Shown here in pieces: positions 5,309 through 6,000 of a stretch of DNA of 6,000 nt (the first letter of the stretch is position 1; each line of letters begins with the position of its first letter). The notes beneath the pieces were generated by a model. That model was not told the origin of the DNA. It saw only the letters and a program-made list of their open reading frames with translations, and ran no database searches. The DNA comes from Lentimicrobiaceae bacterium. GTDB taxonomy: Bacteria; Bacteroidota; Bacteroidia; Bacteroidales; Lentimicrobiaceae. The stretch is taken from the NCBI GenBank assembly GCA_028697695.1, contig JAQVEI010000123.1, positions 927-6,926 of the forward strand, in the 5' to 3' direction. Position numbers and translations under genes: made by a program.

Positions 5309-6000
5309 ATGAAACCTACGTTACTGATAATGGCTGCAGGAATGGGCAGCCGCTATGGTGGCCTTAAACAGATTGACCCGGTTGGACCCGGAGGTGAAAC
5401 CATACTCGATTATTCCGTTTATGATGCCATTAAGGCTGGTTTTGGAAAAATTGTATTCATCATTCGTCGGGATATTGAACAGGCTTTTATTGAAACTTAT
5501 GTTCATAAGCTTCAAAAATTTATTGAGGTGGAATGGGTGTTCCAGGAAACAGATGCGCTGCCACAGGGTTATGTTGCACCTGATGGCCGCACTAAACCCT
5601 GGGGAACCGGGCATGCTGTACTGATGGCACGGGACAACATCACCCAGCCTTTCGCCGTCATCAACGCCGATGACTTTTATGGCAGAGAAGCGTTTGCAAC
5701 ACTAAGTAAATACTTTGACCAAAGCAAGGAAGAAAACGAATACGCCATGGTGGCCTATCGCCTTAAGAATACACTCTCCGACTTTGGAACCGTATCACGC
5801 GGTGTATGTGTTTCCAATGAACGCAATGAACTGAAAGATGTAACCGAGCGAACAGGCATTGAATCTACAAATGGCAACATCAGTTACAGCGGGCCAGATG
5901 AAGAGCGGGTTAACTTACCCGACGACACACTGGTTTCCATGAACTTTTGGGGATTTAAACCCGGTTTTTTCAACTACCTGGAACGGCATTTTAAATTATT
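5309..6000 (+). CDS. Sugar-phosphate nucleotidyltransferase-like protein (partial, 3' end beyond window)
   Basis: An open frame of 230 codons begins at ATG 5309 and runs off the right edge without a stop. It opens with the nucleotidyltransferase signature LLIMAAGMGSRYGGLKQ (5-21), the nucleotide-binding loop of GT-A-fold pyrophosphorylases. KPWGTGHA (96-103) is a further conserved nucleotide/sugar-site block, NADD (119-122) supplies the likely metal-binding aspartate, and MNFWGFKP (211-218) is typical of the Bacteroidota members. The expected reaction is transfer of a nucleotide from an NTP to a sugar 1-phosphate (or a related phosphate), giving a nucleotide sugar and pyrophosphate in the cytoplasm. 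Neither nucleotide nor sugar can be assigned. From memory, such genes in this phylum are often next to choline/aminoglycoside-kinase-like sugar 1-kinases, so one may follow. Together with the symporter this points to salvage of an imported sugar. No Shine-Dalgarno sequence is visible. Confidence 0.88.
   Translation, partial: MKPTLLIMAAGMGSRYGGLKQIDPVGPGGETILDYSVYDAIKAGFGKIVFIIRRDIEQAFIETYVHKLQKFIEVEWVFQETDALPQGYVAPDGRTKPWGTGHAVLMARDNITQPFAVINADDFYGREAFATLSKYFDQSKEENEYAMVAYRLKNTLSDFGTVSRGVCVSNERNELKDVTERTGIESTNGNISYSGPDEERVNLPDDTLVSMNFWGFKPGFFNYLERHFKL

Noticed and set aside
5321..5624. Frames of 97 codons (minus) and 89 codons (plus)
   Set aside because: Both are shadows of the nucleotidyltransferase gene, which is open across the same stretch and has the family signature.

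Overview
The window looks like chromosomal DNA of a Bacteroidota species, probably a Bacteroidales/Marinilabiliales-type or related marine or gut lineage; that placement is inference. The supporting signs are protein families typical of the phylum (a secreted TPR protein that resembles the front half of a signalling protein, a NagP/GluP-type sugar symporter, a ROK regulator with a winged helix), start codons without Shine-Dalgarno sequences, AT-rich spacers, and promoter-like TAnnTTTG elements. No tRNA, rRNA, CRISPR array, insertion sequence or phage gene was seen.

Layout. Positions 1-2004 hold two minus-strand genes in a row: a PflX-type (COG1313-like) radical SAM iron-sulfur protein (2004-1036), then, 17 bases downstream, a secreted or membrane-anchored tetratricopeptide-repeat protein (1018 to beyond position 1, so its C-terminal part is missing). 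The TPR gene is open to the window edge.

Positions 2005-2747 form a gene-free, very AT-rich divergent intergenic region of about 740 bases. It is rich in symmetry: a nested inverted repeat with four copies of AACGA/TCGTT (2102-2166), a cluster of TGTAA/TTACA motifs with a small hairpin (2287-2337), a 14-base direct repeat (2190-2203 and 2359-2372), a candidate minus-strand promoter (2354-2384), and two short palindromes just upstream of the plus-strand operon, one touching its start codon.

Positions 2748-6000 hold a tightly packed plus-strand operon: a ROK-family transcriptional regulator, a FHS-family sugar:proton symporter that overlaps it by 4 bases (ATGA), and, 12 bases later, a sugar-phosphate nucleotidyltransferase-like gene that runs off the right edge. 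The most economical reading is a sugar uptake and activation module. The symporter would import a hexose or N-acetylhexosamine, the nucleotidyltransferase would convert its 1-phosphate to a nucleotide sugar, and the ROK protein would sense the sugar or a derivative and control the operon. A sugar 1-kinase, needed to link the two steps, is not in the window and would be expected just downstream.

No clearly unprecedented system is visible. The intergenic symmetry elements and the uncharacterised substrate of the ROK-symporter-nucleotidyltransferase operon are the points most worth following up.
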